Below, in pieces: positions 50,524-58,853 of a DNA stretch of 64,000 nucleotides (its first letter is position 1; every line of letters starts with the position of its first letter). A program made the position numbers and the translations under genes. The stretch spans positions 1-64,000 of the forward strand of contig BPII01000012.1 of assembly GCA_026004035.1 (NCBI GenBank), in the 5' to 3' direction. Below the pieces are notes generated by a model that worked only from the letters and a program-made list of their open reading frames with translations, was not told where the DNA came from and searched no databases. This DNA is from Candidatus Sericytochromatia bacterium. Its GTDB lineage: Bacteria; Cyanobacteriota; Sericytochromatia; UBA7694; JACMQJ01.

Positions 50524-51681
50524 CTATTTCTTATGCTCAGCGGGTACATAAAATTCTGGTTCAAATATTTTTCTATTATTTCTAATAAAGTCTACTGCTT
50601 GATTTAATGTCATTCCCTGCTTTTGTAACATAATTAACTCATCGCTTCCATCATCACTATAAGGAAAATATGCTTCAACAAAACTTACATTATTTTTTCT
50701 AGCATATTCAGCTGATTCTTGAATTTCATCAACAATAACATCTAAAAGATTTTCAAAATATTTTTTTACTTTTTGATTATTTTTATCTTTTGATAACAAA
50801 TATTCATCAGCATTGTATTTTGGAAATTTTCTTAAATTTCTTTTTTGTTTTTCTAATATTCTTGTAGGATTATCATCTATAATAATTACATGTTCTAATG
50901 TTTCATCAATCATTCTTAAATCTTTAGACAATTTTGTTGGTTCTACTTCTCTTATAAGGTAATTTCTAGTAAATATTGCCTTAACATGGTCTTTTAATGG
51001 TTTTCCTTTTATTTTTAATTTATCTATAATGCAATGAGTTGCTATATCTAATTTTGCTGAAAATAAAATTATTCCTTTATTACCAGGTATTTTATATATC
51101 TTATCAAAAGCTTCTTCCCATTTTGGTATCATTAAAAAGTAATTAGGCCCCTCTATTTTTGGTTTTATTATATTATCTAAACAATTTTGAGAAACTTTTG
51201 AAGTATAGTACTTACTACCTTTTTCACCCATTTTGTACCATTGAACAAGTAAAGTTTCATCCATATCAAAAACAACATAAAATTCATAATTTTTTAAGTT
51301 TTTTTCAGGTTTAAAATTATTTTCAAACTTTCTATTTTCTTTTACATTTTTAATAGCTTGATTTAGTGATGAAATAACTTTTTCTATTTTGTAATCATTA
51401 AGTCTTGAATTTTCTTCCATTTCTAAAAATTCTTTATCATTATCTAATATATCTTTCATCTGATTTTGAATTTCTAAAGCTTCATATCTTGTAAATCCAT
51501 CTTTTATCATTAAATTTATATCTAAATGAGGATTATAATACCTTTCATTATACCAACTAGGCATTGGTTCTAATATATATTTAGATACATCTATTTCTTT
51601 AGCTATAGAAACATTACTTATAAAGCTAATAAAAAATAGAGAAATAGTAAAATTTAAAAATAATTTTTTAAAATTAATCAT
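50524..51681 (-). CDS. secreted HAD-superfamily phosphatase-like protein
   Basis: 385 residues. Signal peptide (residues 7-26). HAD motif I is FDMDETLL with the nucleophile Asp139 and Asp141; motif II GIILFSAK; motif III IIDDNP. The C-terminal ends with Lys/Tyr-rich helix. The DxDxT form and motif III DDNP resemble NLI/CTD-type phosphatases or class B-like acid phosphatases, but the sequence between motifs is divergent. Predicted periplasmic phosphatase; substrate unknown. Confidence 0.75.
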   Translation of the reverse strand: MINFKKLFLNFTISLFFISFISNVSIAKEIDVSKYILEPMPSWYNERYYNPHLDINLMIKDGFTRYEALEIQNQMKDILDNDKEFLEMEENSRLNDYKIEKVISSLNQAIKNVKENRKFENNFKPEKNLKNYEFYVVFDMDETLLVQWYKMGEKGSKYYTSKVSQNCLDNIIKPKIEGPNYFLMIPKWEEAFDKIYKIPGNKGIILFSAKLDIATHCIIDKLKIKGKPLKDHVKAIFTRNYLIREVEPTKLSKDLRMIDETLEHVIIIDDNPTRILEKQKRNLRKFPKYNADEYLLSKDKNNQKVKKYFENLLDVIVDEIQESAEYARKNNVSFVEAYFPYSDDGSDELIMLQKQGMTLNQAVDFIRNNRKIFEPEFYVPAEHKK

Positions 51682-51769
51682 AATTTTTTACTTAAAATAA
51701 TAATATTTTATATTATTTTACTATAAAAAGAGAAATAAAATGTGTATTAAAAAAGAAAATTAAAATCTT

Positions 51770-53080
51770 TTATACAAAAGTTTCTTTTAATACTTTTAAA
51801 TTTTGTCCTAAAGAAATATAATCATCTTTTATAATTTTTTTCATTTCTTCTTCAGAAATTTTTATATTTCTTCTTCTTATCATAGTATATTCATCAATAG
51901 AAAAATCTAATTCCAAATAGTAAAGTTTATTAGGATCAACTTTATTAACTTCTTGATTGTCAATATTTATAATTTTATCTATTTTCTTTTTAAAAACATT
52001 ATCTTTGGTAACAAACTCTAATTCATCACCAAGATTAATTCTATTTTTACCTTCTATTAGAGCAACTTTTCTTTTATTATCATAAGATTTTACTACTGCT
52101 ACAAAATCATAATATTGTGTAGCTCCTGCTGATTCATAGTTTTGTAGTTCTGGTGAATCCTTCTGATGCTCTCCTATAAAAGCACTTGTAAAACCTCTAT
52201 GACTAGTAGTTAATATTTCAGCTAAAAAAGGTAAAGGATTATAACTTTCAGGATTTTCATAATAATTATCTATAGCTTTTCTATAAGCTCTTGTTACTAT
52301 AGATAAGTAATATTCACTTTTTGTTCTACCTTCTATTTTAAAACTACATACACCTGAATTTATTAAATCTGGTATATAAGAAACTAAACATAAATCTTTT
52401 GAGTTAAAAAAGTATGTTCCTGTTTCATCTTCTTCTATTGGGAAATATTCACCTGGTCTTGTTTCTTCTACAAGTTTATAATTCCATCTACAAGAATTTG
52501 TACAATCACCGTGATTAGCATCTCTCATATTTATATAACTACTTATAAGACATCTTCCTGAATATGCCATGCACATAGCACCATGTATAAAAGTTTCTAA
52601 TTCTAAATCAGGTACTTTAGTTTTTATAGTACTAATTTCTTTTAAAGATAATTCTCTAGCTAAAACCACTCTTGATGCTCCGTAATTATACCAAAATTTA
52701 GCTGTGAGCCAATTCATAGTGTTAGCTTGTGTACTTACATGTATTTGAACATTTGGTAAATATTCTTTTGCTAATTCCATTATACCAATATCTGCTATAA
52801 TTAAACCATCTGGATTTAACTTACTAAGCTTTTTAAAATAATCAGGTATTCTATCTAATTCGTGATTTCTAGGAAAAATATTTGTAGTTATATATACTTT
52901 AACATTATGATTACGCGCATATTCTATACCATACTCTAAATCATCCCAAGTAAATGCTTTTTTATTTGATCTTAAACCAAAAGTTGGTAATCCCATATAA
53001 ACAGCATCAGCACCATAATGAATTGCATATTTCAATTTATCTAAATTACCAGCGGGAGATAATAATTCAACTTTTTTCAT
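51770..53080 (-). CDS. U32 peptidase-family protein (TrhP/YegQ-like)
   Basis: 436 residues. U32 landmarks: LLSPAGNLDKLKYAIHYGAD AVYMG, IHVSTQANTMNW, ETFIHGAMCMAYSGRCLIS, and NHGDCTNSCRW with Cys pairs (Cys at the C-x-x-x-C and later positions bind Fe-S in TrhP/RlhA). TrhP works in tRNA U34 prephenate-dependent hydroxylation; RlhA hydroxylates 23S rRNA. The NHGDCTNSCRW form and the C-terminal beta-barrel (KIDKIINIDNQEVN) favour TrhP-like. Exact target not decided. It is flanked upstream by the GC-enriched non-coding block. Confidence 0.85.
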   Translation of the reverse strand: MKKVELLSPAGNLDKLKYAIHYGADAVYMGLPTFGLRSNKKAFTWDDLEYGIEYARNHNVKVYITTNIFPRNHELDRIPDYFKKLSKLNPDGLIIADIGIMELAKEYLPNVQIHVSTQANTMNWLTAKFWYNYGASRVVLARELSLKEISTIKTKVPDLELETFIHGAMCMAYSGRCLISSYINMRDANHGDCTNSCRWNYKLVEETRPGEYFPIEEDETGTYFFNSKDLCLVSYIPDLINSGVCSFKIEGRTKSEYYLSIVTRAYRKAIDNYYENPESYNPLPFLAEILTTSHRGFTSAFIGEHQKDSPELQNYESAGATQYYDFVAVVKSYDNKRKVALIEGKNRINLGDELEFVTKDNVFKKKIDKIINIDNQEVNKVDPNKLYYLELDFSIDEYTMIRRRNIKISEEEMKKIIKDDYISLGQNLKVLKETFV

Positions 53081-53251
53081 AATAGCATTATAATTATAAA
53101 CATAATTTCTAATTATATCTAATAATTTCTATATTCAATAACAGAAATTAGGAATTAAATAATTAAATAATTAAATAATAAGCTTTATATTACTAGAGAA
53201 AATAAAAATTAATTTTTGTTAATCATAGATTTAATTAAGTATAATTTAGTA

Positions 53252-53503
53252 CTTTTTTTAAAGTTTAACTATGTTTTGTAATAGGTTTCCATCCTCTACA
53301 AGCTCGAAATTAATTGCATGTTGGCAGAATACCACTTTTTGTATTTCTTAATAATAAATAATAAGAGATAATAACTAAGTCTCTACTGATTTGCTTACCT
53401 TACAAGTAGTAGAACAAGGACTGTCCTAGTTTATGCATGTGGAAGGTTCAAAGAACTCTGTGAAGTAGAAAGCTTTACCTTCTATAATGTGGAGTAGCTT
53501 AAA
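53252..53503 (+). ncRNA. candidate structured RNA, family not identified
   Basis: The 425-base gap between two minus-strand genes holds a block far richer in G+C than its surroundings (about 40 percent over 53390-53500 against about a quarter). On the plus strand TATAAT at 53240-53245 with TTGTTA 18 bases before it predicts a start near 53252. The block contains perfect hairpins: AGGAC/GTCCT near 53417, GTTC-AAA-GAAC near 53450, TCTTA/TAAGA near 53346-53366, and GAAGGT pairing with ACCTTC further on. Short, distinctive unpaired stretches such as GGTTTCCATCC occur. I could not match it to tRNA, tmRNA, RNase P or SRP RNA by their conserved cores. 6S RNA is possible. Confidence 0.5.
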
Positions 53504-53504
53504 A

Positions 53505-54065
53505 CTAGACTTCAAAATCAACATTAAGTTTGGCTTGAAATATAAGAACATTAGCTAAATCATCTGAAGAAATAAGACCTTTTCTTATTAAAATTTCGCC
53601 TAAAAGTATATGCTCTTTTTCTTTAAATTGTAATTCTAATGCTTCTTCTAATTGTTTCTCATTTATATAACCTAATCTTACTAAAAGTAACCCTAATCTA
53701 TTATCTCTATTTTGAGTTTTTAATGCACTTATTATATCATCTTTAGTACAAAATCCTTTTTCTAATAAAATAAAACCTAACAATGAATTTGTTTTTTCTT
53801 GTTCTAATAGTGCTTCTTCTAGTTGTTCTTGAGTAATAATACCTTTTTTTATTAGAATACTACCTAATCTAGTTTCTTTATATTGTCTATCAAGAGCTTT
53901 TTGAATATCATCTCTTGTACAAAATCCTTTATCTATTAAAATTTGTCCTATTAATTTATAAGGGTTTTTCTGTTTTTCTTGCAGTGCTTCATTTAATTGT
54001 TCTTGAGTAATAATTTTATTTTCTAAAAGAATATCTCCTATTTTATATTGATTATCATTTGACAT
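53505..54065 (-). CDS. stand-alone six-repeat MshEN protein
   Basis: 186 residues made wholly of six ~31-residue repeats: KIGDILLENKIITQEQLNEA, LIGQILIDKGFCTRDDIQKA, RLGSILIKKGIITQEQLEEA, LLGFILLEKGFCTKDDIISA, RLGLLLVRLGYINEKQLEEA and LLGEILIRKGLISSDDLANV. Pattern R/L-LG-x-x-L-x-x-x-G-x-I-x-x-x-x-L-x-x-A is the MshEN motif, which in GspE/PilB-like ATPases binds cyclic di-GMP. Here the ATPase domain is absent. No signal peptide. The odd and even repeats differ slightly (ITQEQL versus CTRDDI), suggesting duplication of a pair. The plausible role is as a cyclic di-GMP sensor or adaptor. Confidence 0.8.
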   Translation of the reverse strand: MSNDNQYKIGDILLENKIITQEQLNEALQEKQKNPYKLIGQILIDKGFCTRDDIQKALDRQYKETRLGSILIKKGIITQEQLEEALLEQEKTNSLLGFILLEKGFCTKDDIISALKTQNRDNRLGLLLVRLGYINEKQLEEALELQFKEKEHILLGEILIRKGLISSDDLANVLIFQAKLNVDFEV

Positions 54066-54110
54066 ATATATTACCTAAAAAACTTAATAACTTTAAATAT
54101 ATTACCATAT

Positions 54111-54821
54111 CTATTTAGTAAATAAACTTTTTATTCTTGACATTATACTTATTTTTTCTTCTTTTTTATTATCTGTATTTATATTTATAATATGATGCTT
54201 ATTGGCTATTGGATCATTTTTATCATAATTTAAAGCAATTTTGAATTCAGCTTGAGCATAACCATGCCAGCCTTTTTTCTCCATAGCTAGTCCTAAATAA
54301 CTATGATATTTAGCAACATTATGATTTATTTCAGTTGCTTTTTTTAGAAAATCTATTGCACTATCTAAATCGTTCTTATTAAGTTTATCCAAGCCTCTCT
54401 TAAAAAAATCCTCTGCTTTCTCTTTTTTAAGTTCCTCAACATTAACAGTTTTCGCTGTTTTTATAATATTAGTCATGTCAAATACTTTTTCTTGTTTTTT
54501 AGTGTTTTCTTTTTCTTCCTGAATTTTTTTTAATAATTCAGCTCTTTCACTTCTTATTCTTAACTCTTCATCATATTTTCTCCTTTCATCTTCATTTTTT
54601 AAAAGATTATAAGATGAAGTAATTTTTGAAAATATTTTTTCTAATTGAATTTTTTCATCTTGAGACAAATTAGGATTTCTATCAGGATGTAAGGATATAG
54701 CTAATTCTTTATATATTTTATGTATTTGCTCTGTTGTAGCATTTTGTTCTATACCAAGTATTTTATAATGATTATCTTCGTTTAAAACATATAATTTATC
54801 TTTTAGAGATTTTTTTTTCAT
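54111..54821 (-). CDS. J-domain protein with TPR-like C-terminus
   Basis: 236 residues. J-domain HYKILGIEQNATTEQIHKIY KELAISLHPDRNP with HPD at 45-47, then a charged coiled coil (RRKYDEELRIRSERAELLKK) and TPR-like helices from about 145 (FFKRGLDKLNKNDLDSAIDF, ATEINHNVAKYHSYLGLAME, WHGYAQAEFKIALNYDKND). No Gly/Phe or zinc-finger region, so a class III DnaJ that would bring DnaK to a particular client. Lies upstream of the MshEN gene on the same strand, 45 bases apart, so perhaps the same operon. Confidence 0.85.
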   Translation of the reverse strand: MKKKSLKDKLYVLNEDNHYKILGIEQNATTEQIHKIYKELAISLHPDRNPNLSQDEKIQLEKIFSKITSSYNLLKNEDERRKYDEELRIRSERAELLKKIQEEKENTKKQEKVFDMTNIIKTAKTVNVEELKKEKAEDFFKRGLDKLNKNDLDSAIDFLKKATEINHNVAKYHSYLGLAMEKKGWHGYAQAEFKIALNYDKNDPIANKHHIININTDNKKEEKISIMSRIKSLFTK

Positions 54822-54952
54822 AAATTTTTTCAGAAGAAATAAACAGCTTTCTTCATTGTATCATAAATTACTCGCTAATAGTATATTTTAAATCACAATC
54901 TCTTATAAATTAGTGAATTAAATGCTTGTCTTTTTTAATAAAAATACAACTT

Positions 54953-55393
54953 TTATTTTAAAATTAAAAAAAATATTATAAATAACATAGATGGTAAAGT
55001 AAAAAATATTGCATACATAAATTTTGTTATATCATTAGATTCATTTTTTAAAATTAAAATATTTTCATCTTTTAGCAATTCATTATCATTTAATAAATCA
55101 AGTATTTGTTCGCTTTCAGAGTTTAATAAATCAATAGGTTTTTCTTTAAATTCTTTTAATTTATTTGGATATTTTTCACTTAAATATTTTTCTAAATATA
55201 CTTTTATTCTGTTTGTTTCTATACCATTTAAGGTTAATGTTCCAATCCAAACAAGTATTACTATTAAAAAATAGAATTCAAAATAAAAATTTTTTTTAGT
55301 TTTTACAAAAAAAATATTAAATAAGAGTATTAAAAATATTAAAGTAAAGAGTGAAAACCAATAATATTTTCTATGTGATTTAAATTCTTGCAT
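54953..55393 (-). CDS. small membrane protein, 146 aa
   Basis: Three hydrophobic segments: about 12-30 (YWFSLFTLIFLILLFNIFFV), 37-55 (FYFEFYFLIVILVWIGTLTL) and near the C-terminus (FMYAIFFTLPSMLFIIFFLI), with a Lys/Glu-rich soluble loop between the second and third. No recognised family. It is 3 bases from the cinA-like gene, so probably the last gene of the NfeD-SPFH-CinA operon. Confidence 0.55.
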   Translation of the reverse strand: MQEFKSHRKYYWFSLFTLIFLILLFNIFFVKTKKNFYFEFYFLIVILVWIGTLTLNGIETNRIKVYLEKYLSEKYPNKLKEFKEKPIDLLNSESEQILDLLNDNELLKDENILILKNESNDITKFMYAIFFTLPSMLFIIFFLILK

Positions 55394-55396
55394 TGT

Positions 55397-56134
55397 TCAG
55401 CTTATTTCTATATTATTTCCTAGTTTGTTTATTAATTTATTTATAAATTCCTGTCTAGCATTATTTATACTTTCAATACTTCTTGATTTGAAAATAATTT
55501 TTACATTTCTAAAATCATTTATAGAAGGATAGGAGCCAATATCAACATCATTATATTTATTACAAATTTCTTTCATTATTTCAGAAAATTTAGTCTCTTC
55601 ACAATTTATATTTAATTTTGATTTATAAATAATTGATTCACTTTTAAAACTATTTTCAATAGTTGAAAAAGAATCTTTTAAAAGTTTTGGTGTTCCTGGA
55701 AAAGAATAAACATTTTCAGTTATAATACCAACTGCCCATAATTTATCAGATGTAAATATAGGTTTAGATTTTTCAGGCATTATAGCTAATATTAATTTTT
55801 CTTCACTTACATTATTACCATAATAATTTTTTATTAATTCTATAACTTCTGAATTTTTCACTAATTTGCAATTAAACGTATTTGCTATTGCTAATTTTGT
55901 AACATCATCAGGAGTAGGTCCCATTCCGCCAATTGTAAAAACAAAATTATATTTATCCTTGTAATCCAACAAAAATTTTCTTATTATATTTTCTTTATCT
56001 GGAATAGTAAATATAAATTCTAGCTCAACACCAAAGCTGAATAATTTTTTTGCTATCCAATTAGAGTTTTCATCTAAAACATCACCTGATAATATTTCAT
56101 TTCCTATAGTTAAAATAATCGCTTTTTTAATCAT
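55397..56134 (-). CDS. CinA-family molybdopterin-binding-like protein
   Basis: Start chosen at ATG 56134 (MIKKAIILTIGNEILSGDVL), because it overlaps the stop of the SPFH gene by 8 bases and the family begins here. 245 residues. Landmarks: GNEILSGDVLDENSNWIAKK, FTIGGMGPTPDDVTKLAIA, and VYSFPGTPKLLKDS. These match the N-terminal MoCF-like domain of CinA; the C-terminal deamidase domain is missing, so it is the short form. Roles suggested for the family include ADP-ribose or FAD-related pyrophosphatase. Confidence 0.85.
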   Translation of the reverse strand: MIKKAIILTIGNEILSGDVLDENSNWIAKKLFSFGVELEFIFTIPDKENIIRKFLLDYKDKYNFVFTIGGMGPTPDDVTKLAIANTFNCKLVKNSEVIELIKNYYGNNVSEEKLILAIMPEKSKPIFTSDKLWAVGIITENVYSFPGTPKLLKDSFSTIENSFKSESIIYKSKLNINCEETKFSEIMKEICNKYNDVDIGSYPSINDFRNVKIIFKSRSIESINNARQEFINKLINKLGNNIEIS

Positions 56135-57032
56135 TTTTACTGTTAAATACTTTACTAGCAATACTTCCTATATTAACTATATTACTTAATTGATCAGGAA
56201 CAACAACAGTTACTCCTTTTCCTTCAGCTAATTTTGGGAACATTTCTAAATATTTTAATAAAATTAAACTTTCTTGAGAATGATTTTTAAAAGCATACAT
56301 TAGAAGCTCCATTGCTCTTTTTTCAGCTTCTGCTTTTATTATAGCTGATTCAGCTTGTCCTTTTGAAATTAAAATATTAGCTTCTTTTTGTCCTTCAGCG
56401 CTAAGTATTGCTGCCTGTTTTTCTCCTTCAGCTTTTAATATAGCTGCTTGTTTTTGTCCTTCAGCAGTAAGAATTTCAGCTCTTTTAGTTCTTTCAGCTA
56501 CCATTTGCTTACTCATTGCTTCAGCTATTTCTTCTGAAGGTGTTATTTCTTTTACTTCTACTCTTGTTACTTTTATACCCCAGTGAAAAGTAACCTCATC
56601 TAAAACACTTTGTAGTTTGTTATTTACTAAATTTCTAGAACTTAAAGTTTCATCAAGTTCTAACTCACCAACAACATTTCTTAAAGTTGTTATTATAAGC
56701 TGACTTATAGCTGACTCAAAATCACTAACAGAATAACAAACTTTTGTAGAATCTATTATTCTATAATAAGTAACAGCATTTATATTTACCGTTGCATTAT
56801 CTTTTGTTATCATTGGTTGTGCTTCAAAAGTATGAACTTGTTCCCTTAAGTCAGCTTTAAATGATACAACATCTATATATGGTAATACAATATTTAATCC
56901 ACTTTTCAAAGTCCTACTATATCGTCCGAATCTTTCTATTACGTACTCTTCAGATTGTCTAACAATCCTAACAGTTTTAATTAAAGTAATTATAATAAAA
57001 ACTAGAAACAATATGGAAATAAATATCTTCAT
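56127..57032 (-). CDS. SPFH-domain (stomatin/QmcA-like) membrane protein
   Basis: Start at ATG 57030-57032, since a strong AGGAGG lies six bases before; 301 residues. N-terminal membrane anchor FISILFLVFIIITLIKTVR, then the SPFH/band 7 core: VRQSEEYVIERFGRYSRTLK, NIVLPYIDVV, ADLREQVHTFEAQPMITKDN, VTRVEVKEITPSEEIAEAMS, and a Glu/Ala-rich coiled coil (KAEGEKQAAILSAEGQKEAN). Such proteins form large membrane rings and pair with NfeD, as here. The nfeD-like gene stops 11 bases upstream. Confidence 0.92.
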   Translation of the reverse strand: MKIFISILFLVFIIITLIKTVRIVRQSEEYVIERFGRYSRTLKSGLNIVLPYIDVVSFKADLREQVHTFEAQPMITKDNATVNINAVTYYRIIDSTKVCYSVSDFESAISQLIITTLRNVVGELELDETLSSRNLVNNKLQSVLDEVTFHWGIKVTRVEVKEITPSEEIAEAMSKQMVAERTKRAEILTAEGQKQAAILKAEGEKQAAILSAEGQKEANILISKGQAESAIIKAEAEKRAMELLMYAFKNHSQESLILLKYLEMFPKLAEGKGVTVVVPDQLSNIVNIGSIASKVFNSKND

Positions 57033-57042
57033 TTTAACCTCC

Positions 57043-57465
57043 TTAAAATATATCCTTTTCAGGAACAACAATTAAAATATTATCTTGTATATCTTGAACA
57101 ATAACTTGTTCATTTTCTTTTATATTAGAATAAGATTTAGCATACCATATTTCACCATTTATTTTAACTTTACCTTTGTCTTTTTCTTTTATTTCTTCTA
57201 TAACAATAGCTTTTTTTCCTGTAAAAGATTGATGAGTAAAGTGTTTTTCTTCAGGAATTATTTTTTTTTTCAAAAAAGGTTTCATAAGAAAAATTGATAA
57301 AAAAGACACTAAACCAAATGATATTACTTGATAAAAAATATTAAAATTAAAATAAGCTAATATTAAAGATGAAATTGCACCTATTGATATACTTAAAGCT
57401 GTAAAGTCACCTATTATTGCTTCTATAATTATTAAAGTAAGAAATATTATTATCCAAAAGTTCAT
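57043..57465 (-). CDS. NfeD-like membrane protein
   Basis: 140 residues. Hydrophobic N-terminal segments (IIIFLTLIIIEAIIGDFTAL, IGAISSLILAYFNF, VISFGLVSFLSIFLM), then a soluble OB-fold domain: GKKAIVIEEIKEKDKGKVKI, NGEIWYAKSYSNIKENEQVI. The NfeD/SPFH pairing is the standard gene neighbourhood; the two proteins act together in the membrane. Protease-type long NfeD is absent. Precedes the SPFH gene on the same strand by 11 bases. Confidence 0.88.
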   Translation of the reverse strand: MNFWIIIFLTLIIIEAIIGDFTALSISIGAISSLILAYFNFNIFYQVISFGLVSFLSIFLMKPFLKKKIIPEEKHFTHQSFTGKKAIVIEEIKEKDKGKVKINGEIWYAKSYSNIKENEQVIVQDIQDNILIVVPEKDIF

Positions 57466-57528
57466 AATTCTTATATTATAAATTATTTTTGGTATAATTT
57501 TATATATATTATTTTTTAAAGGAAAATT

Positions 57529-58107
57529 ATGTCTATATTAACAGTAAAGTATAAAGGTTCTTCAGTTTTGAATCGTGAAGCAAAAAAGATTAATGCTATT
57601 ACTAAAGATATTGTAAAGTTAGCTGAAGATATGCTAGAAACAATGTATACTTACCATGGGGTAGGATTAGCTGCGCCACAAGTTGGTGTTTCAAAACAAA
57701 TGATAGTTGTAGATTGTGGTGATGAATATCAAAAAGAACCTTATGTCCTTATGAATCCTATTATTATAGATAGCAAAGGTTATCAAGAAGGTGATGAAGG
57801 ATGTTTGAGCTTACCGGGTTTATATTTACCTGTAAAAAGATTTGATTATGTAGCTGTAGAAGCTGTAGATATTTATGGTAAAAAAGTAGTAATAGAAGGT
57901 AGAAAACTATTATCAAGATGCTTACAACATGAAATTGATCATTTACATGGTAGATTATTTGATGAATTAGTTGAAGATAAAGAGAAGTTACAGGAAGAAT
58001 TACCAAAACTAAAGCAAAGAATAGAAGCTATACTAAGAGGTGAAATATCACCTTATCCTGTTATTGAAAAAGAAGAAAAAGAAGAACTAGTTAATTCTTC
58101 TAAATGA
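57529..58107 (+). CDS. def: peptide deformylase
   Basis: 192 residues. Removes the N-formyl group from new proteins. Three motifs: GVGLAAPQVG, EGCLSLPG (metal Cys) and HEIDHLHG (metal His, catalytic Glu). C-terminal 30 residues are Glu/Lys-rich. AAAGGA precedes the ATG. The end overlaps the next gene by 4 bases (ATGA), so the two are coupled. Confidence 0.96.
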   Translation: MSILTVKYKGSSVLNREAKKINAITKDIVKLAEDMLETMYTYHGVGLAAPQVGVSKQMIVVDCGDEYQKEPYVLMNPIIIDSKGYQEGDEGCLSLPGLYLPVKRFDYVAVEAVDIYGKKVVIEGRKLLSRCLQHEIDHLHGRLFDELVEDKEKLQEELPKLKQRIEAILRGEISPYPVIEKEEKEELVNSSK

Positions 58108-58853
58108 TTAACTTATTAATAGTAGAAGATAATGAAAAACTAAGATTAGCTTTATCAAAAGGTTTTTCTAATATTAATAATATAAAAGTTTTACATGTTT
58201 GTGATACAGGTGAAGAAGCTTTTAATTATTGCTTACAAAATTTAAATGTTTCTGTTGTTCTTATGGATGTCCAATTAGCTGGTATTTGGAATGGTATAGA
58301 AACAGCTATTGAACTAAGAAAAGAATTTCCAAGAATACCTATAATTTTTTATTCAATACAAGATGATGAAAATTATTTTAAAGATTTTTGTAATTCTGGT
58401 ATTTTAACTCATTATGCTTATGTTAGAAAATCTAATTATTTATTACCTGAAATGTTAATACCTTTAATTTTAGATTCAATAGCAGGGCTTAGTTTTATAG
58501 ACCCTGATATAGAAGTAAAAGTTAAAGAGGTAAAAATTAAAGAAAAAAATTCTCCTATGGCATTATTAGAACCTAATGAACAGAAAGTTGCTAAAATGAT
58601 TGCTTATGGAATGACAAATGAACAAATAGCTGAAAGAATGGGATTTAAAGATAAAAGAACTATAAGCAGAATAAATGGTCAAATATACACAATGTGGAAT
58701 TTAAATAAAAATCCAACTGATGATAAAGTAGCAAGAACAAGAGCAAGTATTATATATAATAAAAATATGTTAATAGAATGGGATGAACAAGGTAATGCTT
58801 ATTATTTAGATGAAAATAGACAGAGAAAGTTAATACCTTTTGATGAGATTTAA
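58104..58853 (+). CDS. response regulator with C-terminal helix-turn-helix
   Basis: 249 residues. REC domain at 1-125 with acidic pair Glu8/Asp9, phospho-acceptor Asp55 in VVLMDVQLAG, and Lys in YVRKS. C-terminal LEPNEQKVAKMIAYGMTNEQ IAERMGF is a LuxR/GerE-like four-helix HTH, followed by KRTISRINGQIYTMW (recognition helix region) and a short tail. No histidine kinase in the window, so the partner is unknown. Coupled to def; such coupling is unusual. Confidence 0.85.
   Translation: MINLLIVEDNEKLRLALSKGFSNINNIKVLHVCDTGEEAFNYCLQNLNVSVVLMDVQLAGIWNGIETAIELRKEFPRIPIIFYSIQDDENYFKDFCNSGILTHYAYVRKSNYLLPEMLIPLILDSIAGLSFIDPDIEVKVKEVKIKEKNSPMALLEPNEQKVAKMIAYGMTNEQIAERMGFKDKRTISRINGQIYTMWNLNKNPTDDKVARTRASIIYNKNMLIEWDEQGNAYYLDENRQRKLIPFDEI

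Noticed and set aside
53252..53503. tmRNA, RNase P RNA or SRP RNA
   Set aside because: None of their invariant cores (tRNA-like end with resume codon and tag, GAGGAAAGTC, or GGAAGGAAGC with AGCAGCC) could be found on either strand; the RNA is reported without a family.
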